Origin: Nitrospirota bacterium
GTDB lineage: Bacteria > Nitrospirota > Thermodesulfovibrionia > JACRGW01
Length of the DNA: 14,015 nt
NCBI GenBank assembly: GCA_016212195.1
Contig: JACRGW010000129.1
Span: 1-14,015 of the forward strand
Reading direction: 5' to 3'
A model generated the notes under the pieces. The model saw only the letters and a program-made list of their open reading frames with translations, was not told the origin of the DNA and did not search any database. This document shows positions 6,525 through 14,015 of this stretch, piece by piece (position 1 is the stretch's first letter; each line of letters begins with the position of its first letter). Made by a program: the position numbers and the translations under genes.

Positions 6525-9500
6525 CATTTACGTACTATTTCTTTCGACTTTCCTTTATTTTTATCGGCAAAGTCTTTCTTATACTCCAGAAGCTCAACAT
6601 CGAGACAGAGACTCTGAAGTTCCTTTATAAGGACATGGAAGGACTCAGGCATTCCAGGTTCAAGTATATTCTCCCCTTTAACTATGGCCTCATAAATCCT
6701 TGCCCTTCCAACTACATCGTCAGATTTCACAGTAAGAAATTCCTGAAGGGTATATGCAGCACCGTATGCCTGAAGTGCCCATACTTCCATCTCCCCTAAT
6801 CTCTGACCGCCGAACTGTGCCTTGCCTCCCAAGGGTTGTTGGGTCACCAATGAGTAGGGGCCGATGGATCTGGCATGGAGCTTATCTTCGACAAGGTGAT
6901 GGAGTTTCATTATATACATATAGCCCACTGTCACAGGACGATCAAAGGGTTCACCTGTTCTCCCATCATAAAGTGTTATCTGACCAGATGTAGGAAGTTC
7001 TGCCTCTTTGAGTATCTCTTTTATTTCTTTCTCACCAGCACCATCAAAAACAGGGGAAGCAACATAAAGTCCTAACGCCTTGGCAGCCCATCCGAGATGT
7101 GTCTCTAAAACCTGACCTACATTCATTCTTGAAGGTACACCTAAAGGATTAAGCACCACATCTACAGAGGTGCCATCAGGCATATAAGGCATGTCCTCTA
7201 CTGGGAGTATCCTCGATACTACCCCCTTATTTCCATGGCGTCCTGCCATCTTATCTCCTACCTGAACCTTTCTTTTTATAGCGATGTAAACCTTCACCAA
7301 CTTTAAAACACCAGGAGGAAGTTCATCACCTTTCCTTAGTTTTCCTATCCTTTCATCAAAAATAGTTTCAAGGAGGTGCAGTTGATCCTCGATGTTCCCT
7401 TCTATATCTTCAAGTTTTTCCTGAACATCCTTATTTGCCAAAGAGATTTTCAGGAGATCTTTATCCATTAATTTATCGAGATCTTTCTGTATAATGATCT
7501 TACCTTTTGGAATAATAATCTTCCCTCTTTCAGAATCTCTCACATCTTCTGTAACCTTTTTCCCAAGTAGCATTCTCCTCAGTCTTTTTGATCCTTCATC
7601 TCTGATAATCCGTGCCTCATCCTGAAAATCTCTCTTAAGCCTCAGAACATCCTCATTTTCAATTGATTTGGCCCTCTCATCCTTTTCTATGCCACGTCTT
7701 GAAAAAACCTTTACGTCGACAATAATCCCTTCTATACCAGGAGGTACATAGAGGCATGCCTCCCTGACATCTCCTGCCTTTTCACCAAATATCGCCCTCA
7801 GCAGTTTTTCCTCCGGTGTAAGCTGGGTCTCTCCCTTAGGGATAACCTTTCCTACTAATATATCTCCTGGCTTAACCTCAGCCCCTATCCTTATGATGCC
7901 GCTCTCATCAAGATCCTTTAATGCCTCCTCACTCACGTTGGGGATATCCTGGGTTATCTCTTCCTTCCCAAGTTTTGTATCTCTTGCCTCGATTTCGAAC
8001 TCTTCAATATGTATAGAGGTAAATGTATCCTTCTTCACAAGTTTCTCACTGATCAGAATAGCATCCTCAAAATTGTATCCACCCCATGGCATAAAGGCTA
8101 CAAGGACATTCCTTCCCAGGGCTAATTCCCCCATGTCTGTTGCAGGTCCATCTGCAATTATCTGTCCTTTCCTCACCTTCTGTCCTACAGAGACAATAGG
8201 TCTTTGATTTATACAGGTATTTTGATTCGATCTCTGGAATTTGGTAAGGTTATATATATCGAGATCTGATTTTTCATCTTCATCAACCCTAACAACTATT
8301 CGACTAGCATCCACCCTTTCAACCAGCCCTGTCCTTTTGGCTGCCACAACGACACCCGAATCCCTCGCAGCAATCCTTTCCATACCTGTCCCTACTACCG
8401 GTGCCTCGTTCCGAAGGAGTGGCACTGCCTGACGTTGCATATTTGAGCCCATCAATGCCCTGTTTGCATCATCATTTTCTAAAAAGGGAATAAGTGCGGC
8501 AGATACACTTACGATCTGCTTTGGAGAAACATCCATATAGTCTACCTGGTCTGGGGTCACAATCTTGAACTCATCCCCAACTCTTGCAGATATGCTCTCA
8601 GATTTAAGACGCCCTTTCTCATCCACAGGAGAGTTTGCCTGAGCTATAACAGCTTTCTCCCCATCCAGTGCTGAGAGGTATTCTATTTCATCTGTTACCT
8701 TGCCATTTTTTACCTTCCTGTAAGGAGATTCAATAAAACCGAATTCATTGACATTGGCATAAGTAGCAAGTGAGGTTATAAGTCCGATATTCGGTCCTTC
8801 AGGAGTCTCTATTGGGCAGATCCTTCCATAATGGGTGGGATGGACATCTCTTACCTCAAACCCTGCCCTCTCCCTCGTGAGTCCCCCTGGCCCAAGGGCC
8901 GAAAGTCTCCTTTTGTGTGTAATCTCAGCAAGAGGATTCGTCTGATCCATAAACTGAGAAAGCTGGCTGCTTCCGAAGAACTCCTTTATGGACGCAGTAA
9001 CAGGCTTGGCATTTATAAGGTCATGGGGCAGGGAAACGTTGAGATCCAGTAGATTCATCCTTTCCTTGATAGCCCTTTCCATTCTCACAAGACCTATTCT
9101 GAACTGGTTCTCCAGGAGTTCACCTACAGAGCGTACCCTTCTGTTTCCTAAGTGATCTATATCATCAACCTCTCCTTTCCCAGCTCTGAGATTCAACAGA
9201 TATCGCATAACTTCTATCAGATCCTCAGGGGTGAGGACCGTCTTGTCCAAAGGAATATTCAGATTCAACCTCTTGTTGAGTTTCAGCCTGCCTACAGAAG
9301 AAAGATCATAATGTTTTGGGCTAAAGAAGAGGTTATTAAAAAGTACTTTTGCCATTGCAGGTGTAGGAGGCTCTCCTGGTCTCAGTTTTCTGTATATCTC
9401 TATGACCGATTCCTCAGGCGTGTTAACCTTATCAGCAAGAAGTGTTTCCCTCAAAGTGGGAAGGATATGAACACCATCAATAAAAAGAACCTCTATGGTT

Positions 9501-10495
9501 TCTATACCGCTTTTGAGTATATTCTCTATATTCGCCTCGGTTATCTTCTCATTACCCTTTACTATTACCTCTCTTGTTGTTTTATCTATTACAGGCTTAA
9601 GCGTAACCCTGCCGACAAGATCTTCGCTCGAAATCGGGATTTCTGTAATCTTAGATGATTCCATCTTTTTGAGTATCGCCTTTGTTATCTTTCCGCCCTC
9701 TCTGAGGATTACCTCACCTGTCTTCTTATCCACTATGTTAGACGATACCTTTACCCCAACTAAAATCTCAGAAACTTTTCTCAGGAAGTTCTTGTTTCTT
9801 TTCCTTATTTCCTCGATGGGATAAAATATCTTGAGAAGATCTTCATTCGTATAACCTAAGGCTTTCAGGATAATGGTTGCAGGAAGTTTTCTTTTTCTAT
9901 CTATCCTTAAATAAAGGATATCCTTCATATCGAATTCAAAGTCGAGCCATGACCCCCTGTAAGGAATTATTCTTGCTGAGTAAAGGATCTTACCGCTGAC
10001 ATGGGTTTTACCTTTATCATGGCTGAAGAAACAACCGGGTGAGCGATGGAGCTGACTGACTACAACCCTTTCTGTCCCATTAATTATAAAGGTACCATTT
10101 TCTGTCATAAGAGGAAGTTCTCCTAAATAAACCTCCTGTTCCTTTATATCCCTAAATTTTCTTGCTCCGGTATCCTCCTTCTTATCCCAGAGAACCAATC
10201 TTGCCTTGATCTTGAGGGTAGCTGCATAAGTGACACCCTTCTGGAGACATTCCCTGACATCATACTTACTTTCCCCTATAGAATATTCGGTAAATTCCAT
10301 AGAGGCCATTTCATTAAAATCATAAATCGGAAATACACTTAAGAATGCAGATTGAAGCCCTCTGTTTTCTCTCTTTTCAGGTGGCACATCCTTCTGGTGA
10401 AGCCTTTCGTATGACTTCTTCTGGATATCGATAAGGTTAGGGATATCGATAATCGTTGGAATCTTAGCAAAATCTTTCCTGACTCTATAATTCAT
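6524..10495 (-). CDS. rpoB: DNA-directed RNA polymerase subunit beta
   Basis: This is the core RNA polymerase beta subunit, 1323 residues from the ATG chosen here. That ATG is preceded by AAAGGAG at five bases; an in-frame ATG seven codons upstream (10516) has no SD and lies at the edge of an AT-rich repeat. Landmarks include GTERVVVSQLHRSPG near the N-terminus and the rifampicin-binding region FGSSQLSQFMDQTNPL with the wild-type residues D517, H527 and S532, one off the E. coli numbering. PIETPEGPNIGLI and the active-site loop GRHGNKG are also present. The lobe-2 insertion region (about 255-336) holds two similar segments, VDKKTGEVIL and IDKTTREVIV, each followed by a KIT-containing helix. 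This region has a counterpart in E. coli beta. Nothing suggests rifampicin resistance. Confidence 0.97.
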   Translation of the reverse strand: MNYRVRKDFAKIPTIIDIPNLIDIQKKSYERLHQKDVPPEKRENRGLQSAFLSVFPIYDFNEMASMEFTEYSIGESKYDVRECLQKGVTYAATLKIKARLVLWDKKEDTGARKFRDIKEQEVYLGELPLMTENGTFIINGTERVVVSQLHRSPGCFFSHDKGKTHVSGKILYSARIIPYRGSWLDFEFDMKDILYLRIDRKRKLPATIILKALGYTNEDLLKIFYPIEEIRKRNKNFLRKVSEILVGVKVSSNIVDKKTGEVILREGGKITKAILKKMESSKITEIPISSEDLVGRVTLKPVIDKTTREVIVKGNEKITEANIENILKSGIETIEVLFIDGVHILPTLRETLLADKVNTPEESVIEIYRKLRPGEPPTPAMAKVLFNNLFFSPKHYDLSSVGRLKLNKRLNLNIPLDKTVLTPEDLIEVMRYLLNLRAGKGEVDDIDHLGNRRVRSVGELLENQFRIGLVRMERAIKERMNLLDLNVSLPHDLINAKPVTASIKEFFGSSQLSQFMDQTNPLAEITHKRRLSALGPGGLTRERAGFEVRDVHPTHYGRICPIETPEGPNIGLITSLATYANVNEFGFIESPYRKVKNGKVTDEIEYLSALDGEKAVIAQANSPVDEKGRLKSESISARVGDEFKIVTPDQVDYMDVSPKQIVSVSAALIPFLENDDANRALMGSNMQRQAVPLLRNEAPVVGTGMERIAARDSGVVVAAKRTGLVERVDASRIVVRVDEDEKSDLDIYNLTKFQRSNQNTCINQRPIVSVGQKVRKGQIIADGPATDMGELALGRNVLVAFMPWGGYNFEDAILISEKLVKKDTFTSIHIEEFEIEARDTKLGKEEITQDIPNVSEEALKDLDESGIIRIGAEVKPGDILVGKVIPKGETQLTPEEKLLRAIFGEKAGDVREACLYVPPGIEGIIVDVKVFSRRGIEKDERAKSIENEDVLRLKRDFQDEARIIRDEGSKRLRRMLLGKKVTEDVRDSERGKIIIPKGKIIIQKDLDKLMDKDLLKISLANKDVQEKLEDIEGNIEDQLHLLETIFDERIGKLRKGDELPPGVLKLVKVYIAIKRKVQVGDKMAGRHGNKGVVSRILPVEDMPYMPDGTSVDVVLNPLGVPSRMNVGQVLETHLGWAAKALGLYVASPVFDGAGEKEIKEILKEAELPTSGQITLYDGRTGEPFDRPVTVGYMYIMKLHHLVEDKLHARSIGPYSLVTQQPLGGKAQFGGQRLGEMEVWALQAYGAAYTLQEFLTVKSDDVVGRARIYEAIVKGENILEPGMPESFHVLIKELQSLCLDVELLEYKKDFADKNKGKSKEIVRK

Positions 10496-10516
10496 CCTTA
10501 CTCCTTTACCCCACAT

Positions 10517-10627
10517 TTTTAAATTTAAAATTTAAATTGCAAAATGCAAAATTGCAGATCAAAATTCAAAGATAGTTTTTTAATTTTTGAGTTGAAATTT
10601 TAAATTTTGATCTTTGATTTTTAAATC
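10517..10627. repeat. AT-rich 7-nt periodic inverted repeat between rplL and rpoB
   Basis: Almost the whole spacer can be split into 7-nt units such as AAATTTA, TTTTGCA, AAGATCA and ATTTTGA, often with neighbouring copies identical. The two halves are in opposite orientation: GATCAAAATT at 10557-10566 is matched perfectly by AATTTTGATC at 10603-10612, and the wider arms match imperfectly. The array starts right after the rplL stop codon. An RNA hairpin here would sit where some bacteria partly attenuate or process transcripts between ribosomal and polymerase genes; that role is inference. Confidence 0.75.
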
Positions 10628-11020
10628 TTATTTAATTTCTACTGTTGCCCCTTGTTCTTCGAGCTTTGCCTTTATAGTAGCCGCCTCTTCCTTAGAAACA
10701 CCTGTTTTTAGAGACTTTGGAGTTCCTTCAACGAGATCTTTAGCCTCCTTAAGCCCAAGGCCGGTAAGTTCCCTAACCACTTTTATTACCTGGATCTTCT
10801 TCTCTCCTGAAGAAGAAAGAATAACATCAAAAGCTGTTTTTTCTTCTACCCGGGCAGCCTCTGCTTGAGGAGTTGCTGATGCTACAGCTACAGGTGCTGC
10901 TGCACTTACCCCATATCTTTCTTCAAATTCCCTGATAAAATGGGACATCTCTAAGATGGTCATTTTATCGATAAACTCCAATACCTGCTCTTTCGTTATT
11001 GTTTCCTTTGTTGCTACCAT
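10628..11020 (-). CDS. rplL: 50S ribosomal protein L7/L12
   Basis: This 130-residue stalk protein binds to L10 as dimers and recruits elongation factors to the ribosome. The N-terminal dimerisation helices (about 5-36) are followed by an Ala/Pro/Val-rich flexible hinge (about 38-60) and the conserved C-terminal domain with EKTAFDVIL, KIQVIKVVRELTGLGLKEAK and LVEGTPKSLK. A near-perfect AAGGAGGT SD lies just upstream of the ATG, in keeping with the need for several L12 copies per ribosome. It follows rplJ by 47 bases. The spacer to rpoB is a long repeat rather than plain sequence. Confidence 0.97.
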   Translation of the reverse strand: MVATKETITKEQVLEFIDKMTILEMSHFIREFEERYGVSAAAPVAVASATPQAEAARVEEKTAFDVILSSSGEKKIQVIKVVRELTGLGLKEAKDLVEGTPKSLKTGVSKEEAATIKAKLEEQGATVEIK

Positions 11021-11067
11021 TTTTACCTCCTTTTTTGTTAAATTATTGCTCTGACACTAATTTTTCT

Positions 11068-11583
11068 TTATTGTTTTTTATCTCTCACTGATTCCAGGAC
11101 ATATCCGAATCTTGCAATTAATTGATAGAAAAGCCCTGCTAATTTTCTGCTTGGAGATTGCAGTCCGCCAAGGAGTGTTGAAAGCATCACCTCCTTTGGT
11201 GGTAAATCTGCTATAGCCTTTATCTCCTTCGCATCTACAGCCTTACCTTCAACAACCCCGAATTTGATTTTCAACATTTCCTTTTCTTTCATAAAATCTG
11301 TAAGTGCCTTTGGGGCCGCTACAGGATCTGTAAAGCTAATGGCCACACCTAAAGGACCTATGAATTTATTCCTTATCGTTTCAAGATTTGTCCCTTCAGA
11401 GGCCCTTTGTGCAAGGGTATTTTTTATTACCCTGTAATTCACAGAGACAGTTTTTAGTTTTCTTCTGAGGTCATTTATCTCCTCGACTTTAAGCCCACTA
11501 AAATCTGTGAAGATTACTGCCTTGGCTTTACTGAAGTTTTCATGGAGGTCTGCAATTTCTTTAACCTTCCTCTCTTTATTCAA
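11068..11583 (-). CDS. rplJ: 50S ribosomal protein L10
   Basis: This 171-residue protein is the base of the L7/L12 stalk; its N-terminal part binds 23S rRNA and its C-terminal helix holds the L12 dimers. Recognisable blocks are AVIFTDFSGLKVEEINDLRR, YRVIKNTLAQRA and IADLPPKEVMLSTLLGG. The start is a TTG at 11583, four bases after the rplA stop, with an AAAGGGGG-type SD within the end of rplA. Because the genes almost touch, there is no room for the separate L10-leader RNA that often precedes rplJ, so control of rplJL probably differs or lies further upstream. Confidence 0.96.
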   Translation of the reverse strand: MNKERKVKEIADLHENFSKAKAVIFTDFSGLKVEEINDLRRKLKTVSVNYRVIKNTLAQRASEGTNLETIRNKFIGPLGVAISFTDPVAAPKALTDFMKEKEMLKIKFGVVEGKAVDAKEIKAIADLPPKEVMLSTLLGGLQSPSRKLAGLFYQLIARFGYVLESVRDKKQ

Positions 11584-11587
11584 ACCT

Positions 11588-12301
11588 TTAAATCCCCCTT
11601 TCCTTCTTTATGAACATATTGCTTACATGGGTAATATCGACAGAAACTCCTGGACCCATTGTAGAAGAAATCGCTATCTTTTTTAAATATTTACCCTTAC
11701 TGGATGCTGGTTTTGCCTTTATTATAGATTCAAGAACAGCGTATGCATTTTCATAAAGCCTTTTAATATCAAAAGAGACCCTTCCGACAGGAACATGGAC
11801 AATACCTGCCTTTTCCACTCTGTACTCTACCTTTCCAGCCTTTATCTCCTTTACAGCCCTGGATATATCAAATGTTACTGTTCCGGTTTTAGGGTTTGGC
11901 ATGAGTCCTCTCGGTCCGAGTGTCTTTCCTAATTTACCTACTAATCCCATTATATCTGGTGTTGCAACAGCACTGTCAAACTCAAGCCAACCACCATTGA
12001 TCTTTTCAACCAAGTCTTCGGCACCAGCATAATCAGCACCTGCGTCCCTCGCCTCTTTCTCTTTCTCGCCTTTTGCAAAGACAAGGACTCTTACCGCTTT
12101 TCCTGTACCATGGGGTAAAACGACTGTACCACGCACCATCTGATCGGCATGCTTCGGATCAACACCTAGACGGATAACCAAATCTACTGTTTCATCAAAT
12201 TTGGCATAGGCAACATTCTTAACAACCTGCAGGGCCTCTTCAAGGTTGTAAGACTTTGAGGTATCGAATTTTGATTTACTTTCTATATACTTCTTAGACA
12301 T
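11588..12301 (-). CDS. rplA: 50S ribosomal protein L1
   Basis: This 237-residue protein of the L1 stalk helps deacylated tRNA leave the E site and in many bacteria represses its own operon. Family blocks seen are LEEALQVVKNVAYAKFDETV near the start, GTGKAVRVLVFAKG in the middle, and LGKTLGPRGLMPNPKTGTV followed by KAGKVEYRVEKAGIVHVPVG. The length is close to that of E. coli L1. The ATG has a GAGAGGGG SD, and the gene begins nine bases after rplK ends, as in the usual rplK-rplA pair. Confidence 0.97.
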   Translation of the reverse strand: MSKKYIESKSKFDTSKSYNLEEALQVVKNVAYAKFDETVDLVIRLGVDPKHADQMVRGTVVLPHGTGKAVRVLVFAKGEKEKEARDAGADYAGAEDLVEKINGGWLEFDSAVATPDIMGLVGKLGKTLGPRGLMPNPKTGTVTFDISRAVKEIKAGKVEYRVEKAGIVHVPVGRVSFDIKRLYENAYAVLESIIKAKPASSKGKYLKKIAISSTMGPGVSVDITHVSNMFIKKERGI

Positions 12302-12310
12302 ATCCCCTCT

Positions 12311-12736
12311 CTACTTAATGACCTCTATCCCCATGCTCCTTGCAGTGCCTTCTACAATCCTTATAGCACTCTCCAGATTGGTGGTATTAAGGTCAGGTAA
12401 TTTGGTCTTAGCTATCTCCTTTATCTGGGCAGACGATACTTTCCCAACCTTATCCTTGTTAGGGGTTCCTGAACCTTTGATAATACCTGCTGCCTTTTTC
12501 AAGAGCTCAGATGCAGGTGGTGTTTTAGTTATAAATGTAAACGATCTGTCTGTATAGATAGTTACAACAACAGGTATTACTGTTTCCCCCTGTCCCTGGG
12601 TCTGGGCATTAAAGGCCTTACAGAATTCCATGATATTCACACCATGCTGACCAAGGGCTGGCCCTACAGGAGGGGCAGGATTAGCTTTGCCAGCAGGTAT
12701 CTGTAGTTTTACATTAGTTACAACCTCTTTAGCCAT
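12311..12736 (-). CDS. rplK: 50S ribosomal protein L11
   Basis: This 141-residue protein is part of the GTPase-associated centre and binds 23S rRNA near the factor site. The N-terminal domain has the proline-rich block PAGKANPAPPVGPALGQHGV, and the C-terminal RNA-binding domain has KVGKVSSAQIKEIAKTKLPD and ends GTARSMGIEV. The length is within one residue of the E. coli protein. An AAGGAAGGA SD precedes the ATG. The gene starts 25 bases after nusG, so it is co-transcribed with nusG in the standard order. Confidence 0.98.
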   Translation of the reverse strand: MAKEVVTNVKLQIPAGKANPAPPVGPALGQHGVNIMEFCKAFNAQTQGQGETVIPVVVTIYTDRSFTFITKTPPASELLKKAAGIIKGSGTPNKDKVGKVSSAQIKEIAKTKLPDLNTTNLESAIRIVEGTARSMGIEVIK

Positions 12737-12761
12737 AAGTCCTTCCTTCCATTATTTAGAA

Positions 12762-13295
12762 TTACTTCACCCTTTCCACTTGTAGAAAATCGAGCTCTAC
12801 AGGAGTCTCTCTGCCAAAAATACTTACGAGAACCCTTAATTTCCCATGATCAGGATTTATATCATCGATAATCCCTGTGAAATTAGTAAAAGGGCCGTCG
12901 ATAATTCTTACATTCTCCCCCCTCCTAAACTGGACATTTACCTTTGGAAGAGTTGCGCCAACTTCTATCTGTTTTACTATAGTCTCCAGTTCTTCAGTTG
13001 TAAGGGGCACTGGAGATGTTCCTCCCCCCACAAAACCTGTAACCTTAGGAGTACCCTTTACGAGATGCCAAGTATCATCATCCATCTCCATCTCTATTAA
13101 AATATACCCAGGGTAGAATTTTTTTGTAGAGACCTTTTTTTCACCACCTTTTATTTCTATTACTTCTTCTGTTGGAATAAGAATCTTAGATATCCTGTCC
13201 TGAAGTCCCAGACTTTTGATCCTTTCTTCAATAGCATCCTTAACTTTTTTTTCAAAACCCGAATAAGTATGAACTGCGTACCAATTCTTTTCCAT
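12762..13295 (-). CDS. nusG: Transcription termination/antitermination factor NusG
   Basis: This 177-residue elongation factor binds RNA polymerase through its N-terminal NGN domain and contacts Rho or ribosomal protein S10 through its C-terminal KOW domain. The NGN domain begins NWYAVHTYSGFEKKV and includes KFYPGYILIEMEMDDDTW and the GTPKVTGFVGG turn. The KOW domain begins near FRRGENVRIIDGPFTNFTG and continues with ISIFGRETPVELDF-like sequence. The length is typical. The SD is weak (a GAAGAA stretch), and the gene starts 36 bases after secE, so coupling to the upstream gene may help translation. Confidence 0.97.
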   Translation of the reverse strand: MEKNWYAVHTYSGFEKKVKDAIEERIKSLGLQDRISKILIPTEEVIEIKGGEKKVSTKKFYPGYILIEMEMDDDTWHLVKGTPKVTGFVGGGTSPVPLTTEELETIVKQIEVGATLPKVNVQFRRGENVRIIDGPFTNFTGIIDDINPDHGKLRVLVSIFGRETPVELDFLQVERVK

Positions 13296-13331
13296 AACAC
13301 TAATTCTTCAAAACCATAGGGATCATAAATA

Positions 13332-13514
13332 TTATATAAGAACCAACTTTACCAACCTTGAAAGTCCGATATCAACGATGCCAAGAAAGATAGACACCAA
13401 AATAACCGTAAATATCACTACCCATGTCGAACCTATTATTTCATCCTTTGAAGGGAATACAACCTTTTTCAGTTCGACCTTTACTTCTTTTAAATATTCC
13501 TTAATCTTTTGCAA
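13332..13514 (-). CDS. secE: Preprotein translocase subunit SecE
   Basis: This 60-residue single-span SecE of the short type clamps the SecY channel in the inner membrane. The amphipathic N-terminal helix contains the conserved block VELKKVVFPSKDE, which is followed by one transmembrane segment from about residue 30 to 52. The start is a TTG at 13514, supported by AGAGG five bases upstream. It lies between tRNA-Trp and nusG, which is the common order in many phyla. Confidence 0.95.
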   Translation of the reverse strand: MQKIKEYLKEVKVELKKVVFPSKDEIIGSTWVVIFTVILVSIFLGIVDIGLSRLVKLVLI

Positions 13515-13572
13515 TATAACCTCTAAACAAGGAAATTATAAATCTCATAATTTTTCTACTTACTTCAATCTA

Positions 13573-13649
13573 TGGCAGGCCAGGAGGGATTCGAACCCCC
13601 AACAGCCGGATTTGGAGTCCGGTGCTCTATCCGTTAGAGCTACTGGCCT
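13573..13649 (-). tRNA. trpT: tRNA-Trp (anticodon CCA)
   Basis: The minus strand gives a complete 77-nt cloverleaf. The 7-bp acceptor stem is AGGCCAG with CTGGCCT, the D arm is GCTC/GAGC, and the anticodon stem is CCGGA/TCCGG with loop CTCCAAA, so the anticodon is CCA for tryptophan. The T arm contains GTTCGAAT, the discriminator base is G, and the 3' CCA is encoded. Its place between rpmG and secE is seen in many bacteria and suggests release from the same transcript by tRNA processing. Confidence 0.97.
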
Positions 13650-13656
13650 ATATTTA

Positions 13657-13730
13657 CCGTAATGTGTAATCCGTAATACGTGATCAGTAAAATCTTTTTC
13701 CTATACGCTTTACGCATAACATATCACGAC
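13657..13730. repeat. 7-nt periodic inverted repeat between rpmG and tRNA-Trp
   Basis: The left part reads CCGTAAT, GTGTAAT, CCGTAAT, ACGTGAT and CAGTAAA in one unbroken 7-nt register (13657-13691). The right part (13700-13727) reads CCTATAC, GCTTTAC, GCATAAC and ATATCAC. The right part is roughly the reverse complement of the left in heptad terms, with CGTGAT (13679-13684) perfectly matched by ATCACG (13723-13728). The unit sequence is unrelated to the ACAGTAT type, but the layout is the same as in the other spacers. Confidence 0.75.
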
Positions 13731-13732
13731 TT

Positions 13733-13885
13733 TTATACCTTTGTTTCCTTATGTATCGTATGGGCTCTACAAAACTTACAATATTTCTTGAGTTCAAGCT
13801 TATCCGGAGTATTCTTCTTATTTTTTTTGGTGGAATAATTTCTATTTTTACAGCTTGTACATGTTAGAAGAATAATGTCTCTCAT
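13733..13885 (-). CDS. rpmG: 50S ribosomal protein L33 (zinc-binding form)
   Basis: This 50-residue ribosomal protein reads MRDIILLTCTSCKNRNYSTK at its start and ends around YCKFCRAHTIHKE. Two CxxC pairs (C9, C12, C36, C39) form a zinc ribbon, so this is the zinc-containing paralogue type of L33. The ATG directly follows the tuf stop codon with no gap, and the SD (GCGAGGTG) lies inside the last codons of tuf, so the two genes are probably translationally coupled. The order tuf-rpmG-tRNA(Trp)-secE-nusG is a conserved bacterial arrangement. Confidence 0.95.
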   Translation of the reverse strand: MRDIILLTCTSCKNRNYSTKKNKKNTPDKLELKKYCKFCRAHTIHKETKV

Positions 13886-14015
13886 CTACTCAATCACCTC
13901 GCTGATAACACCTGCACCTACAGTCCTTCCGCCTTCCCTTATCGCAAACCTCAACTCCTTCTCCATCGCTATGGGCATAATCAGGTCTACCGTTACCGAA
14001 ATGTTATCCCCTGGC
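13886..14015 (-). CDS. tuf: Elongation factor Tu, C-terminal end (partial)
   Basis: Only the last 42 codons lie in the window. They read PGDNISVTVDLIMPIAMEKE and end LRFAIREGGRTVGAGVISEV-Ile-Glu, which is the domain 3 end of EF-Tu, the GTPase that delivers aminoacyl-tRNA to the ribosome. The stop is TAG at 13888-13886. The gene continues beyond the right edge. The conserved sequence and the rpmG/secE neighbourhood make the call secure. Confidence 0.97.
   Translation of the reverse strand, partial: PGDNISVTVDLIMPIAMEKELRFAIREGGRTVGAGVISEVIE

Noticed and set aside
9152..9658. A 168-codon plus-strand open frame inside rpoB
   Set aside because: It is antisense to highly conserved rpoB sequence and the product resembles no protein family.
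13515..13560. TATAAT-like sequence upstream of secE as a promoter
   Set aside because: A TATAAT is present on the minus strand, but the only -35-like hexamer (TTGAAG) is 22 bases away and nothing better lies at 16-18 bases. The region is AT-rich, so chance is likely.

Overview
The window holds the tuf-rpmG-tRNA(Trp)-secE-nusG-rplKAJL-rpoBC segment of a Gram-negative-type bacterium. Every gene is on the minus strand, so transcription runs from high to low coordinates. RpoB and RpoC carry the insertions seen in Proteobacteria, Aquificae and Nitrospirae, including a trigger-loop (SI3) insertion in RpoC. The base composition looks low to moderate in GC. My best guess is an uncultured or thermophilic lineage near Nitrospirota or Desulfobacterota; this is an inference, and the sequence does not fix the taxon.

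Layout, in the order of transcription: the 3' end of tuf (window edge to 13886); rpmG, butted directly against tuf (13885-13733); a tRNA-Trp with encoded CCA (13649-13573); secE; nusG; rplK; rplA; rplJ; rplL; rpoB; rpoC; and a Mut7-C domain gene (2246-1722). The run is tightly packed and looks like one or a few co-transcribed units for protein export, transcription elongation, the L11/L1/L10/L12 parts of the ribosomal stalk region, and the two largest RNA polymerase subunits. secE, rplJ and rpoC use TTG starts; those of secE and rpoC have clear Shine-Dalgarno (SD) sequences.

Below 1722 the content turns accessory. A good sigma70-type promoter (TTTACA, 17 bp, TATAAT) sits just after the Mut7-C gene. 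It should drive a MntA-HepT (nucleotidyltransferase/HEPN, type VII-like) toxin-antitoxin pair and a small exported coiled-coil protein. A second minimal nucleotidyltransferase gene follows under its own extended -10 promoter. It is interrupted by an in-frame TAA, and a partner gene starts at the window edge.

The most unusual structure lies between the genes. Four spacers (rpmG/tRNA, rplL/rpoB, rpoB/rpoC, rpoC/mut7-C) are filled by arrays with a strict 7-nt period. Each follows the upstream stop codon closely or directly, and three of the four are folded as imperfect inverted repeats. The rpoB/rpoC and rpoC/mut7-C arrays share an ACAGTAT-like unit; the other two have unrelated heptads. Separately, a 68-bp palindromic element with GGGGACWGTCCC ends sits in frame inside the Mut7-C gene and appears to be translated as an inter-domain linker. 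No gene-free stretch longer than 300 bases exists in the window.
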